Origin: Streptomyces fulvorobeus
GTDB lineage: Bacteria; Actinomycetota; Actinomycetes; Streptomycetales; Streptomycetaceae
Length of the DNA stretch: 64,000 bases
Reading direction: 5' to 3'
NCBI RefSeq assembly: GCF_013167895.1
Contig: NZ_BLWC01000001.1
Coordinates: forward strand, 186,001 to 250,000
Part shown: piece after piece, positions 46,326 through 57,592 of the stretch
Layout: every line of letters begins with the position of its first letter
How positions within the stretch are numbered: the first letter of the stretch is position 1
The notes under the pieces: model-generated
Seen by the model: only the letters and a program-made list of their open reading frames with translations
Database searches by the model: none
Told to the model about the DNA's origin: nothing
Translations under genes and position numbers: made by a program

Positions 46326-47759
46326 ATGCCGTCCCCTCTGTACGCGGACCGCCCCGCCCCACAGCCGCCCGAGCGAGACGCGGTCGACGCCCTGATCCAC
46401 CGGGCCCGCCGACTGCGGGGAGATGTGGACGCCGTGCGGCGGGACGCCGTCGTGATCGACGAGGACGACCCCCAGCTGCGCTGGCAGCGCGCGCTCTGCG
46501 ATCTCGCGGTCCACCACCTCGATGACCTGGACGGACACCTGGGACAGCTCAGGGAAGGACTGCCTGTCAGGACCGCCGGCGAACCGGAGCGGACGACAGC
46601 CCGGCAGGACCCCGGCGACCCGCGGGGCGAATCGCTGCTCAGCAGGGTCGGAAGCGCCGAATGGAATCTGTTGACGGACGAGGTCAGCTGGTCCGACGAG
46701 CTGTACGAGATCTTCGGCAGGACTCGTGCGTCCGGCCCCTTGTCGCTCGACGAACTACCGTCCTCCCTCCTCCCCGAGGACCAGCCCTCGCTGACCGCGA
46801 TGGTGACGGCCTGCCTGGTCGACGGCAAACCGATAGACGGTGAGTTCCGCATCCTGCGCAACGGCGGCCACATGCGCACCCTGCACATGATGGGCGAACC
46901 CGTACTCGACGCGGACGGCTGCACCGCCTCCATGTGGGCCGTCCTGCGGGACGTCAGCGAGTTGCGGCGCAGCCAGCGCGCCGTGGGACGGACCCGCGAA
47001 TCGGCCGGCCGCGAGCAGCACATGGCACGGACGGAACACCGTATGGCCGTCGAGTTACAGGAGGCCGTGCTGCCTCCGTGGCGCGGCTCGCTGCGCCTTC
47101 CCCAGCAGGAAGCGGGCGCTCTCGACCTCGCGGGCCACTACCTGCCGTCCGGGACGAGCGACCTGATCGGCGGCGACTGGTACGACGCACTGGAGCTGCC
47201 GGACGGCAGGACACTGCTCACGGTCGGTGACCTGACCGGCCACGGCATCCCGGCGACGTCGGCCATGGCGATGATCCTCGGCGCGCTGCGCGGCATGGCA
47301 GTGGCGGGGATCGAGCCCGGCACCCTGATGGGCCACCTCAACCAGCTGCTCGAATCGACGGTGCAACCGGCCCTCGGCAGCGCGGTGTGCTGCCGCTTCG
47401 ACCCCACGACCGGCAGCCTCGCCTGGGCACAGGCGGGTCACCCTGCGCCCTTGCTGTTCCGGGGCGGAGAGGGGCGTTCCTTACCCCGGCCCGATGGCGT
47501 GATGCTCGGCGCGGCCTCCGGAGTCGCCTACGAACAGGACCAGGTGCGTCTGTTCCCCGGAGACGTGCTGCTCCTGCACACGGACGGCCTGACTCGTCGC
47601 AGGGACCGGGGTGCGGGCCCGGAGTCACTGCTCGCTCTCGCACCGCGTTTCGCACAGGCCCGCACGGCGCAGGACTGTCTACGAGCCGTTGTCGAGGAGT
47701 TCGGCGGGACCGAGCGCCTGGACGACGGCTGTGTGCTGGTTGCCCGGATCGGGGACTGA
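46326..47759 (+). CDS. PAS domain + SpoIIE-type PP2C serine phosphatase
   Basis: 477 residues. The N-terminal helical region is followed by a PAS-like sensor (about 100-215; GSAEWNLLTDEVSWSDELYE, GEFRILRNGGHMRTLHMMGE). A short coiled-coil linker leads to a SpoIIE/PP2C domain (about 255-475; LIGGDWYDALELPDG, LTVGDLTGHGIPATSAMAMI, SLAWAQAGHPAPLLF, FPGDVLLLHTDGLTRRRD). Metal-binding aspartates sit in GGDWYD and GDLTGHG. Such enzymes dephosphorylate anti-anti-sigma factors in partner switching. No anti-sigma kinase is adjacent. CGGAG precedes the ATG. Confidence 0.92.
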   Translation: MPSPLYADRPAPQPPERDAVDALIHRARRLRGDVDAVRRDAVVIDEDDPQLRWQRALCDLAVHHLDDLDGHLGQLREGLPVRTAGEPERTTARQDPGDPRGESLLSRVGSAEWNLLTDEVSWSDELYEIFGRTRASGPLSLDELPSSLLPEDQPSLTAMVTACLVDGKPIDGEFRILRNGGHMRTLHMMGEPVLDADGCTASMWAVLRDVSELRRSQRAVGRTRESAGREQHMARTEHRMAVELQEAVLPPWRGSLRLPQQEAGALDLAGHYLPSGTSDLIGGDWYDALELPDGRTLLTVGDLTGHGIPATSAMAMILGALRGMAVAGIEPGTLMGHLNQLLESTVQPALGSAVCCRFDPTTGSLAWAQAGHPAPLLFRGGEGRSLPRPDGVMLGAASGVAYEQDQVRLFPGDVLLLHTDGLTRRRDRGAGPESLLALAPRFAQARTAQDCLRAVVEEFGGTERLDDGCVLVARIGD

Positions 47760-47761
47760 GA

Positions 47762-49273
47762 CTACGCCGGAGCCGTCCGGTCTCGGAGCTGACCGCCTCG
47801 GGACTTCTTGAAGATGCTCCGGGGCAGGACCATTTCGATCTCCTGGCGCAGGTCCTGGATCTTCGCGGACCCCGCGAACTGGCCGGTGAGCCGGTACATC
47901 TCACGGAGCCTGTCCCAGGTCCGGTGCGAGGAGGTCTCCCCCATCGAGCCCAGCGCGAGCCGGGCGTAGCGGTCGGCCTGTTCGGGGTCGTCCGCGATGA
48001 AGCAGGCCGATGCGAGCGAGATGTAGTCGAAGATCTTGGACCGCTGGTGGCCGCTCTCGCGCAGGTGCAGGGCCAGCTTGGCGTGGCGCTGCGCCGTGGT
48101 CGCCGCCGCCGGATCGTGCTCGGCGAGCGTACGGTAGGCGAGTGCCTGCATGCCGTGCATGTCGGCCTCGTCGAACATCTGCATCCAACTGGGCGGCGGC
48201 ACGTCTCCCTTGTCCGAGACGAAGAGCTCCTCCGCCTCTCCGAGCGTGCGCCGCATGGCCTGCCCCCGGCCCATGGACGCCTGCGCCCACGCCTCGATGG
48301 TGTGCAGCATCGCCCTGGTGCGCGGCAGTGTCTCGTCCCCCGAACCGGACTTGGCGAGCTTCATCAGGTCAAGGGCGTCGTCGGGGCGGCCCAGGTGCAC
48401 CATCTGGCGTGCCGCCCGGGACAGTGCCTCGCCCGCGCGCGGACGGTCGCCACCCTCACGCGCCGCGTGGGCGGCGATGACGAAGTACTTCTGGGCGGTG
48501 GGTTCGAGGCCCACGTCGTGGGACATCCAGCCCGCCAGGACGGCGAGGTTGGCGGCGACGCCCCACAGCCGCCGCTGCAGGTGGTCGGGGTGGCGGTAGG
48601 CGAGCATGCCGCCCACTTCGTTGAGCTGGCCCACGACCGCCTTGCGCTGGAGGCCGCCGCCGTGGGAGGCGTCCCAGGCGCGGAACACCTCGACCGAGCG
48701 CTCCAGCGCCTCGATCTCCTCGGCGCCGATGGGAGCCGCCTCGTACCGGTCGAAGCCGGCGCGGTCCGCGTACATCGCGTCGTTGAGGCGTGGCACGCCG
48801 GCCGCCGGAGCGGGGACGGTGTGCAGCCATTCGTACATGGCGCCGGTGAGTGCTGAGCCAGCGGCGAGCGCCGCGCCCGCGCCCACCAAGCCGCGTCGGT
48901 TGAGCATGAGGTCCATTCCCGTGAATTCGGTGAGGACCGCTGCCGTCCGTTCGGGCGCCCACGGTAGGCCGTCGGGATTCTTCTCCGTCCCCGCGTCCCG
49001 CCGTTTTCCCACACGCCCGCGCCGGCCGAACCCGAGGTCCTCGATGGTCACGACACGGCCGAGCCGCTCGGTGAACAGGGCAGCCAGCACTTCCGGCACG
49101 GGATCGCGCGGGGACTCCCCCATGTCGATCCAGCGCCTGACCCGAGAGGTGTCGGTCGCCAGCTGGAGATGGCCCATGGCCGCCGCCTGCCGGTTCACCA
49201 TTCTCGCGAGTTCGCCCTTGGACCATCCGGCCAGGCCGAACAGGTCGTTCAGGCGGGTGTTGGGTTCTCCGCT
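47762..49273 (-). CDS. NsdA-like regulatory protein of Streptomyces development
   Basis: 503 residues. The N-terminus is helix-turn-helix-like (LNDLFGLAGWSKGELARMVN, TDTSRVRRWIDMGESPRDPV). A middle hydrophobic stretch (LVGAGAALAAGSALTGAM) is followed by TPR-like helical repeats (GEALSRAARQMVHLGRPDDA, DYISLASACFIADDPEQADR). NsdA and NsdB negatively affect differentiation and antibiotic production in Streptomyces; this is a relative, not proven orthologous. The GTG at 49273 (MSGEPNTRLND) matches homologues and follows GGGGG by 6 nt; an upstream GTG at 49309 is an alternative. Its 3' end almost meets the convergent phosphatase gene. Confidence 0.85.
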   Translation of the reverse strand, partial: SGEPNTRLNDLFGLAGWSKGELARMVNRQAAAMGHLQLATDTSRVRRWIDMGESPRDPVPEVLAALFTERLGRVVTIEDLGFGRRGRVGKRRDAGTEKNPDGLPWAPERTAAVLTEFTGMDLMLNRRGLVGAGAALAAGSALTGAMYEWLHTVPAPAAGVPRLNDAMYADRAGFDRYEAAPIGAEEIEALERSVEVFRAWDASHGGGLQRKAVVGQLNEVGGMLAYRHPDHLQRRLWGVAANLAVLAGWMSHDVGLEPTAQKYFVIAAHAAREGGDRPRAGEALSRAARQMVHLGRPDDALDLMKLAKSGSGDETLPRTRAMLHTIEAWAQASMGRGQAMRRTLGEAEELFVSDKGDVPPPSWMQMFDEADMHGMQALAYRTLAEHDPAAATTAQRHAKLALHLRESGHQRSKIFDYISLASACFIADDPEQADRYARLALGSMGETSSHRTWDRLREMYRLTGQFAGSAKIQDLRQEIEMVLPRSIFKKSRGGQLRDRTAPA

Positions 49274-49337
49274 CACGTCAAGCCCCCAGGTTCTCGGCTG
49301 ACTTGACACTAACCCGCTGGCAGATGCGGGTCGACTA

Positions 49338-49366
49338 TTCGCCAGGGTTCGCCAGGGTTCGCCAGA
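49338..49366. repeat. Three tandem 10-bp direct repeats in a divergent promoter region
   Basis: TTCGCCAGGG occurs at 49338 and 49348, and a third, partial copy (TTCGCCAGAT) at 49358. The spacing of 10 bp is one helical turn. The array lies between the divergent NsdA-like and phosphotransferase genes, 65 bp upstream of the former, where regulators bind. Confidence 0.75.
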
Positions 49367-49507
49367 TGGTCTGCCACCCGCGCCCCGGTGTCAGGTAGGA
49401 AAGCGCCACCCCGCCCGCCAGCCCTAGGTACTCCCCAGGGTGCCGGACGGCCGTCGGCCGGGGTGGCGCACACAGCTTGTCGGCGCACGAAGGGATCTGT
49501 CTCGCTC

Positions 49508-50635
49508 ATGTACACAGCCTCGTCCTCCGTGTCCGCCCCGCCCCGCCCGTACCGACCGATGGGGGCGGGTGGTGGACCGTATCCGGACCCCCACGCGGCA
49601 CCGGGGCCCGGTCCGGGTCGGACGAGGCGGCCGGCGGGGCTGGGTACGCAACCGCTCAGCGGGAGAATCGACTTGTCAGGCACTCAGGGCGCGCAGCTGA
49701 GGATGGCCATCGCCTCGGTGCGCCGCATCTGCCCTGAGTTCAACCCGGTGCAGGTGCTCCGGCGCAGCGGCCGGTCGGTCCTCATCGTCGGGACGACCGG
49801 GCGCACCACGGCCGTGGCCAAGTGTTTACTGGACCACTCCCCGGCGTGGATGGAACGGTTCCGGCACGAAATAGCGGCATACCGCGCCTTCGTCCGCCAT
49901 CGCCCACCGGTGAGGGCACCCCGGCTCATCGCCGCGGACCCGGAGAACTGCACGCTGGTGATCGAGCGCATGCCCGGACGGGTCGCGGCTCTGACGAGGC
50001 ACTCGGTGGAGGCCCCGCCGCGCGCGGATCTGCGGGCGGTGCTCGGAGCCATCAGCCGGGTCAACAGCTGGCGGCCGCCGGCGGGGCTGTTCGAGGCTCC
50101 GCTGGAGTACGCGTCGCGGATCGCCCGCTACCACGAGCTGGGGCTGTTCACCGACCGCGACCTGGGGGATCTGCAGAAGCTGCTGCACGGTCTCGCCCAC
50201 TCGGGCCACAAGCAGGGCATGGGGCAGTTCTGTCACGGTGACGCGCTCCTGTCGAACATCCTGCTGTCGCCCACCGGTCCCGTGCTGGTCGACTGGGAGC
50301 ACGCGGGCTGGTATCTGCCGGGGTACGACCTGGCGACGCTGTGGACGGCGCTCGGTGACGCCCCGGTGGCGCGGCGTCAGATCAGTCAGCTGGCCCAGGT
50401 CAACGGCCCGGCGGCGCGGGACGCGTTCCTGGTGAACCTCATGCTCGTGCTGACGCGGGAGATCCGTACGTACGAGACCGCGGTGCAGCGGACCATGCGG
50501 GCGGCCACGAGCGGTGGCCAGGACAGGCCGGGTGCGCTCTCCTCCGGTGAGGAGCAGCGGTTGCTGCTGCGCAGGCTGCACGACGACTGCGCGATGGCAC
50601 GCCGGGCCGTGCGTGCCGCGGTGGGAACCCGCTGA
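49508..50635 (+). CDS. Aminoglycoside-phosphotransferase-like kinase
   Basis: 375 residues. A Pro/Gly-rich N-terminal tail (about 1-55) is followed by an APH/choline-kinase fold (about 60-370). The catalytic loop is [11 protein letters not shown] (Asp in HGD) and the metal site [14 protein letters not shown]. The substrate is unknown; the family includes antibiotic, choline and homoserine kinases. The pair of this gene divergent from an NsdA-like gene is one I recall in other Streptomyces. The ATG at 49508 has GAAGGGA upstream at slightly long spacing. Confidence 0.87.
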   Translation: MYTASSSVSAPPRPYRPMGAGGGPYPDPHAAPGPGPGRTRRPAGLGTQPLSGRIDLSGTQGAQLRMAIASVRRICPEFNPVQVLRRSGRSVLIVGTTGRTTAVAKCLLDHSPAWMERFRHEIAAYRAFVRHRPPVRAPRLIAADPENCTLVIERMPGRVAALTRHSVEAPPRADLRAVLGAISRVNSWRPPAGLFEAPLEYASRIARYHELGLFTDRDLGDLQKLLHGLAHSGHKQGMGQFCHGDALLSNILLSPTGPVLVDWEHAGWYLPGYDLATLWTALGDAPVARRQISQLAQVNGPAARDAFLVNLMLVLTREIRTYETAVQRTMRAATSGGQDRPGALSSGEEQRLLLRRLHDDCAMARRAVRAAVGTR

Positions 50636-50650
50636 CCGCAGCGACGGGGA

Positions 50651-50696
50651 GGCGTGCTGCGGGACCCGTGCCGACACACGGGTCCCGCAGCACGCC
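50651..50696 (+). terminator. Terminator after the phosphotransferase gene
   Basis: A perfect 20-bp inverted repeat (GGCGTGCTGCGGGACCCGTG) with a 6-nt loop, 15 bp after the stop. Confidence 0.88.
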
Positions 50697-53191
<2,495 letters not shown>

Positions 53192-53322
53192 CGCCGGCTC
53201 CCGACTGCCCGGCACATCCGCCCGCCGCTCGCCCAGGCGATGGTCACGGTGAAGGAAGCCGCCCCGTGGACAGAGGCGGCTGACCGCCTGGGGGCGGACC
53301 CGACTCCTGTGGAGGGAGGGCC

Positions 53323-53823
53323 TCAGCCCTGCTGGAACAGCTCCGCGGGGAGCGGCTTCAGCAACGCGTACAGGTCGTCGGTGATCGGCCGGTCCCAGCT
53401 GGCGATGGTGACCAGGACGCCGTCGCTCCGGTCGAACTGCACACAGGAGATGCGGCTCTCGGAGAGCTTGACGCGCCGGACGATCAGGAGGTTGTCGCCC
53501 TGCATGACCGGGGAGTCCTCGGTGCCCGTCACCTCGACCGGCTCGTCGTTCTCCAGCGCGAGCAGCAGTTGCGCGACCTCGAAGGGGACCTGGCCCTCTT
53601 CGGTCTCGCGGGCGGGCGAGCCCTCGGGGAGATTACCGATGATCATCGCCGGGCCGCGCCCGCCGAACAGGTCGTACCGCAGAAACACGCCCTGGCAGGT
53701 CCCGTCGGGGGCGGGAAGCAGACCGGCGCCGAGGTTACCGGGCCAGTCCCCCGGGTCCATGGCCAGGACGTCGAAGTCCGGGCCCGCGGGTGTGGCGGCG
53801 CTACGGCGGCGGAGGAAGGACAT
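53323..53823 (-). CDS. Conserved hypothetical protein downstream of geosmin synthase
   Basis: A 166-residue cytoplasmic protein with no domain I recognise. It starts MSFLRRRSAATPAGPDFDVL; VFLRYDLFGGRGPAMIIGNL and RVKLSESRISCVQFDRSDGV suggest an alpha/beta fold. The start at 53823 is chosen by likely homologue length; a GTG 27 nt upstream is open. It is convergent with the geosmin synthase gene. I recall a similar gene beside geosmin synthase in other Streptomyces, but a link is not established. Confidence 0.75.
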   Translation of the reverse strand: MSFLRRRSAATPAGPDFDVLAMDPGDWPGNLGAGLLPAPDGTCQGVFLRYDLFGGRGPAMIIGNLPEGSPARETEEGQVPFEVAQLLLALENDEPVEVTGTEDSPVMQGDNLLIVRRVKLSESRISCVQFDRSDGVLVTIASWDRPITDDLYALLKPLPAELFQQG

Positions 53824-53969
53824 GCCGACATGGTACGTGTCCCGGCTCACGTCGCCGAGCCGGGCCCGGCCCCGTGGCGGCTGTCACCGGCGCCTTCCGG
53901 GTGACCGGGGTTCTCCCGGGCGGCCGGGGGCCTTCCGGGCGGGCGGGGGGCGATGAGGGCCGGCGCGGA

Positions 53970-54371
53970 TCAGGCCGACTCGGCGGCCAGGCGCTCCAGC
54001 ACTGCCACGGCCTCGGTGGCCCGCTCATGGGGGACGAACAGGTGGTCGTGGTGGTAACCGGCGACCACGTTGCAGCTCAGCCCGGCGTCCGTCAGCGCGA
54101 GGGAGACGGCGGCGGTCAGCCCTACGGCGTCCAGGGCCGAACGGACCCGCAGGGTGATCCAGCCGGCCACGTAGTCGTACGCCAGCCCTGCCGCGTCCGC
54201 CTCCGCTTCCGGCAGGACCACGGTCAGTCCCTCCCGCTCGGTGACCGTGACCACGGGGGTGGTGCCCGCGGGCACCACCCCGTCCGGGACGGTGGTGAAC
54301 ACGTAGCGGCCAGGGTTGAGCTCGGGCCGCATGCTCCTGAGCAGGGTTCGCAGATCACGCTCGCCGTTCAT
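53970..54371 (-). CDS. ACT-domain protein
   Basis: A 133-residue protein with two ACT-like halves (PGRYVFTTVPDGVVPAGTTP, GWITLRVRSALDAVGLTAAV, GLSCNVVAGYHHDHLFVPHE). The pattern resembles the CASTOR/ACT_7 group, which bind amino acids as regulators. There is no enzyme domain. It would be a small-molecule-sensing protein; the ligand is unknown. ATG at 54371. Confidence 0.83.
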   Translation of the reverse strand: MNGERDLRTLLRSMRPELNPGRYVFTTVPDGVVPAGTTPVVTVTEREGLTVVLPEAEADAAGLAYDYVAGWITLRVRSALDAVGLTAAVSLALTDAGLSCNVVAGYHHDHLFVPHERATEAVAVLERLAAESA

Positions 54372-54572
54372 GGTGGCCAGGCTACGGCCACGGCGCGGCC
54401 TGGCGTCACGGCCAGGGGTGGAGCCCGTGGCGCCGCTTCAGCGAGAGGCCGGCGGTCGCGGGGCGCCGCGCGGACGACTGCCCCGGGGTCACTGAGCCCC
54501 GCTCCGGAGGAGGAGCGGAACCAGAGCCTTGCCATCGCCCCCGGCGGCCTGAATTACTGCTCCCAGGAGGAT

Positions 54573-54590
54573 CGACCGAATGATCGGTCG
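54573..54590 (+). promoter_or_regulatory. TetR-type operator before the phenylacetate-CoA ligase gene
   Basis: CGACCGAATGATCGGTCG has 7-bp arms (CGACCGA/TCGGTCG) around ATGA. The arms match the ACCGA...TCGGT sites of TetR-family regulators of phenylacetate and fatty-acid genes. It lies 24 bp before the ATG, close to the ribosome site, where binding would block transcription. No TetR gene is in the window. Confidence 0.65.
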
Positions 54591-54614
54591 CCCGTTCGGG
54601 AGAGGAGTACGCCC

Positions 54615-55898
54615 ATGTCGGCATCGCTGGACGCCTCGGAGCGCCTGGGCCGCGACGAGCTGGAGGCGTTGCAGCTTGAGCGGCTCCGCACGACGCTGCG
54701 CCACGCGTACGACAACGTCGCCTTCTACCGGGGGGCCTTCGACGAGGCCGGCCTCCGGCCCGAGGACTGCCGTACGCTCGCCGACCTCGCCCGCTTCCCC
54801 TTCACCACCAAGGCCGATCTGCGTGACCACTACCCCTTCGGTATGTTCGCCGTACCCGAGGACCAGGTACGGCGCATCCACGCGTCCAGCGGGACCACGG
54901 GCCGGCCCACCGTCGTCGGGTACACCGAACGGGATCTGGACACCTGGGCGGACGTGGTGGCCCGCTCGATCAGGGCCGCCGGGGGCCGGCCCGGCCACAA
55001 GGTCCATGTCGCCTACGGATACGGGCTGTTCACCGGCGGGCTCGGCGCGCACTACGGGGCGGAGCGGCTCGGCTGCACGGTGATCCCCGTGTCCGGCGGG
55101 ATGACGGCCCGCCAGGTGCGGCTGATCCAGGACTTCCGGCCCGAGATCATCATGATCACGCCCTCGTACATGCTGACGCTCCTCGACGAGTTCGAGCGCC
55201 AGGGCGTCGACCCGCGCTCGACGTCGCTGAAGGTCGGCATCTTCGGCGCCGAGCCGTGGACGGAGGCCATGCGCCGGGAGATCGAGGAGCGCTTCGCGAT
55301 CGACGCGGTGGACATATACGGACTGTCGGAGGTGATGGGTCCCGGTGTCGCGCAGGAGTGCGTGGAGACCAAGGACGGCCTGCACATCTGGGAGGACCAC
55401 TTCTACCCGGAGGTCGTCGACCCGTTCACCGGCGAGGTCCGGCCGGACGGCGAGGAGGGCGAACTGGTCTTCACCTCGCTGACCAAGGAGGCCATGCCGG
55501 TGATCCGCTACCGGACGCGGGATCTGAGCCGCCTGCTTCCGGGGACCGCACGGGTCTTCCGGCGCATGGAGAAGGTGACCGGCCGCAGCGACGACATGGT
55601 GATCCTGCGCGGGGTGAACCTGTTCCCGACACAGATCGAGGAGATCGTGCTGCGTACGCCTTCGGTGGCGCCCCACTTCCAGCTCCGGCTGACCCGTGAG
55701 GGGCGGCTGGACGTGCTGACCGTACGGGCCGAGGCGCGGTCCGGGTCCGGGGCGGAGCAGCGGGCGGCCGCCGCGGCATCGATCGCGGCGGCCGTGAAGG
55801 AGGGCGTCGGGGTCTCCGTGCGGGTGGAGATCGTCGACCCGGAGACCCTGGAGCGGTCGGTCGGCAAGCTGAGGCGGATCGTGGACGAGAGGCCGTAG
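54615..55898 (+). CDS. paaK: Phenylacetate-CoA ligase
   Basis: A 427-residue adenylate-forming enzyme of the PaaK type that activates phenylacetate or a related aryl acid with ATP and CoA. Typical features are LQLERLRTTLRHAYDNVAFY at the N-terminus, the ATP motif SSGTTGRPTV, the substrate region GVAQECVETKDGLHIWEDHF, and RSDDMVILRGVNLFPTQIEE with the conserved RGVN segment. GAGAGGAG precedes the ATG at 54615. No other paa gene is in the window, so it may serve catabolism, with partners elsewhere, or supply a CoA ester to biosynthesis. Confidence 0.92.
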   Translation: MSASLDASERLGRDELEALQLERLRTTLRHAYDNVAFYRGAFDEAGLRPEDCRTLADLARFPFTTKADLRDHYPFGMFAVPEDQVRRIHASSGTTGRPTVVGYTERDLDTWADVVARSIRAAGGRPGHKVHVAYGYGLFTGGLGAHYGAERLGCTVIPVSGGMTARQVRLIQDFRPEIIMITPSYMLTLLDEFERQGVDPRSTSLKVGIFGAEPWTEAMRREIEERFAIDAVDIYGLSEVMGPGVAQECVETKDGLHIWEDHFYPEVVDPFTGEVRPDGEEGELVFTSLTKEAMPVIRYRTRDLSRLLPGTARVFRRMEKVTGRSDDMVILRGVNLFPTQIEEIVLRTPSVAPHFQLRLTREGRLDVLTVRAEARSGSGAEQRAAAAASIAAAVKEGVGVSVRVEIVDPETLERSVGKLRRIVDERP

Positions 55899-55902
55899 GT
55901 TC

Positions 55903-57414
55903 CTAGGAAGCGTCTTCGGCGAACCGGTCGCGCAGTTCCCTCTTGAGGATCTTTCCGCTCGCGTTGCGCGGGAGTCCGTCCACGAACAGGACTCTCTTGG
56001 GGGCCTTGAAGTGGGCGAGCCTGTCGCGGGCGTGCGCGATCAGTTCGCTCTCGCTCGCTTCGCCGCGTAGTACCACGACCGCGGTGACGGCCTCGATCCA
56101 CCGGTCGTCGGGCAGTCCGACGACCGCCGCCTCGGCGACGGCGGGATGCGTGTACAGCGCGTCCTCGACCTGGCGGGAGGCGACCAGGACACCGCCGGAG
56201 TTGATGACGTCCTTCACCCGGTCGACGACCGTGTAGAAGCCCTCCGCGTCGCGTACCGCCAGGTCACCCGAGTGGAACCAGCCGTCGCGGAACGCCTCCG
56301 CCGTCTCCTCCGGTCTGTCCCAGTACCCCTGGCACAGTTGGGGGGAGCGGTAGACGACCTCGCCCGCCGTCCCGTCGGGGACCTCGCGGCCCTTCTCGTC
56401 GACCACCCGGGCCTCGACGAACAGCACCGGACGGCCGCAGGACTCCATCCGCCCCTCGTGCTCGTCGGGGCCGAGGACGGTGGCGAGCGGCCCGATCTCG
56501 CTCTGGCCGAAGCAGTTGTAGAAGGCGAGGTCCGGCAGCCGTTCCCGCAGCCGTTCCAGGACGGGCACCGGCATGATCGAGGCCCCGTAGTACGCCTTGC
56601 GGAGTGCGCCGAGGTCGCGGGTCGCGAAGTCCGGGCGGTTGGCGAGGCCGATCCAGACGGTGGGCGGGGCGAAGAGGCTGTCCGCCTCACCGGCCTCGAT
56701 CAGGTCGAAGATCCGGTCCGCGTCCGGGGAGTCGAGGATGGTGTTCTCCGCGCCGACCGCCAGGTACGGCAGCAGGAACACGTGCATCTGGGCCGAGTGG
56801 TAGAGCGGCAGCGAGTGCACCGGCCGGTCCGTCGCGGCGAGTTGGAGGGCGGTGACGGCGCTGACGTACTCGTGGACCAGCGCACCGTGGGTCATCATCG
56901 CGCCCTTGGGCAGGGCCGTGGTGCCGGAGGTGTACAGCAGTTGCACCAGGTCGTCGGCGGCGGGCTCGCGCTCCGGGGTGAACGGGCGGGAGTCGCCCAG
57001 CTGCTCCAGGAGCGAGTCGGGCGCGTCGCGGAGCGCGCGTAGGGGCCGGCCGGCCGGGAGCCGTTCGGCGAGGGCCGGGTCGGTCAGGACCAGTGAGCTG
57101 CCGGACTGGTCGAGGATGTACGTGAGGTCGTCACCTGTGAGGTTCTGGTTGACGGGGACGTGCACGAGCCCGGCCCGCGCGCAGGCGAGGTAGCCGATCA
57201 GATAGACGTCGGAGTTGTGCGCGTACGCGGCGACCCGGTCGCCGGGGCGCAGGCCGTGTTCGCCGGTCAGGACGGCGGCGGCGGTGCTGACCGCGGCGTC
57301 CAGGGCCGCGTAGGTCCAGCTGCGTTCCGCGTACCGCACGGCGACCCGGCCGGGGGTGCGCCGTGCGCTGCGGGTCACGATCCCGTCGACTGTGCTGCTG
57401 CGTACACCTGTCAT
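55903..57414 (-). CDS. Long-chain/medium-chain acyl-CoA synthetase
   Basis: A 503-residue ANL-superfamily acyl-CoA ligase. The P-loop-like ATP motif is LLYTSGTTALPKGAMMTH; the A5 motif is NCFGQSEIGPLATVL; the hinge region contains WFHSGDLAVRDAEGFYTVVD. The catalytic lysine is in RNASGKILKRELRD near the end. The ATG at 57414 has GAGGA 6-10 nt upstream. It is convergent with paaK, 4 bp between stops. The acyl substrate is unknown. Confidence 0.92.
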   Translation of the reverse strand: MTGVRSSTVDGIVTRSARRTPGRVAVRYAERSWTYAALDAAVSTAAAVLTGEHGLRPGDRVAAYAHNSDVYLIGYLACARAGLVHVPVNQNLTGDDLTYILDQSGSSLVLTDPALAERLPAGRPLRALRDAPDSLLEQLGDSRPFTPEREPAADDLVQLLYTSGTTALPKGAMMTHGALVHEYVSAVTALQLAATDRPVHSLPLYHSAQMHVFLLPYLAVGAENTILDSPDADRIFDLIEAGEADSLFAPPTVWIGLANRPDFATRDLGALRKAYYGASIMPVPVLERLRERLPDLAFYNCFGQSEIGPLATVLGPDEHEGRMESCGRPVLFVEARVVDEKGREVPDGTAGEVVYRSPQLCQGYWDRPEETAEAFRDGWFHSGDLAVRDAEGFYTVVDRVKDVINSGGVLVASRQVEDALYTHPAVAEAAVVGLPDDRWIEAVTAVVVLRGEASESELIAHARDRLAHFKAPKRVLFVDGLPRNASGKILKRELRDRFAEDAS

Positions 57415-57592
57415 GGCGTGATCCTCAGCCGCCCCGGGACGGTGGTCAAGTACCCCGGGAGGCCGACCGACCGTCTCGGCCTCGCTGCCCCCGGTGCGCG
57501 GCGAGCGGCCGGAGCGCTCGTACGGGAGGGAGCTGTCCCAGGGTGCTCCGAAATCGATTGCGGATCGGCGGTCAGGTCGTCAGCCTGGGATC

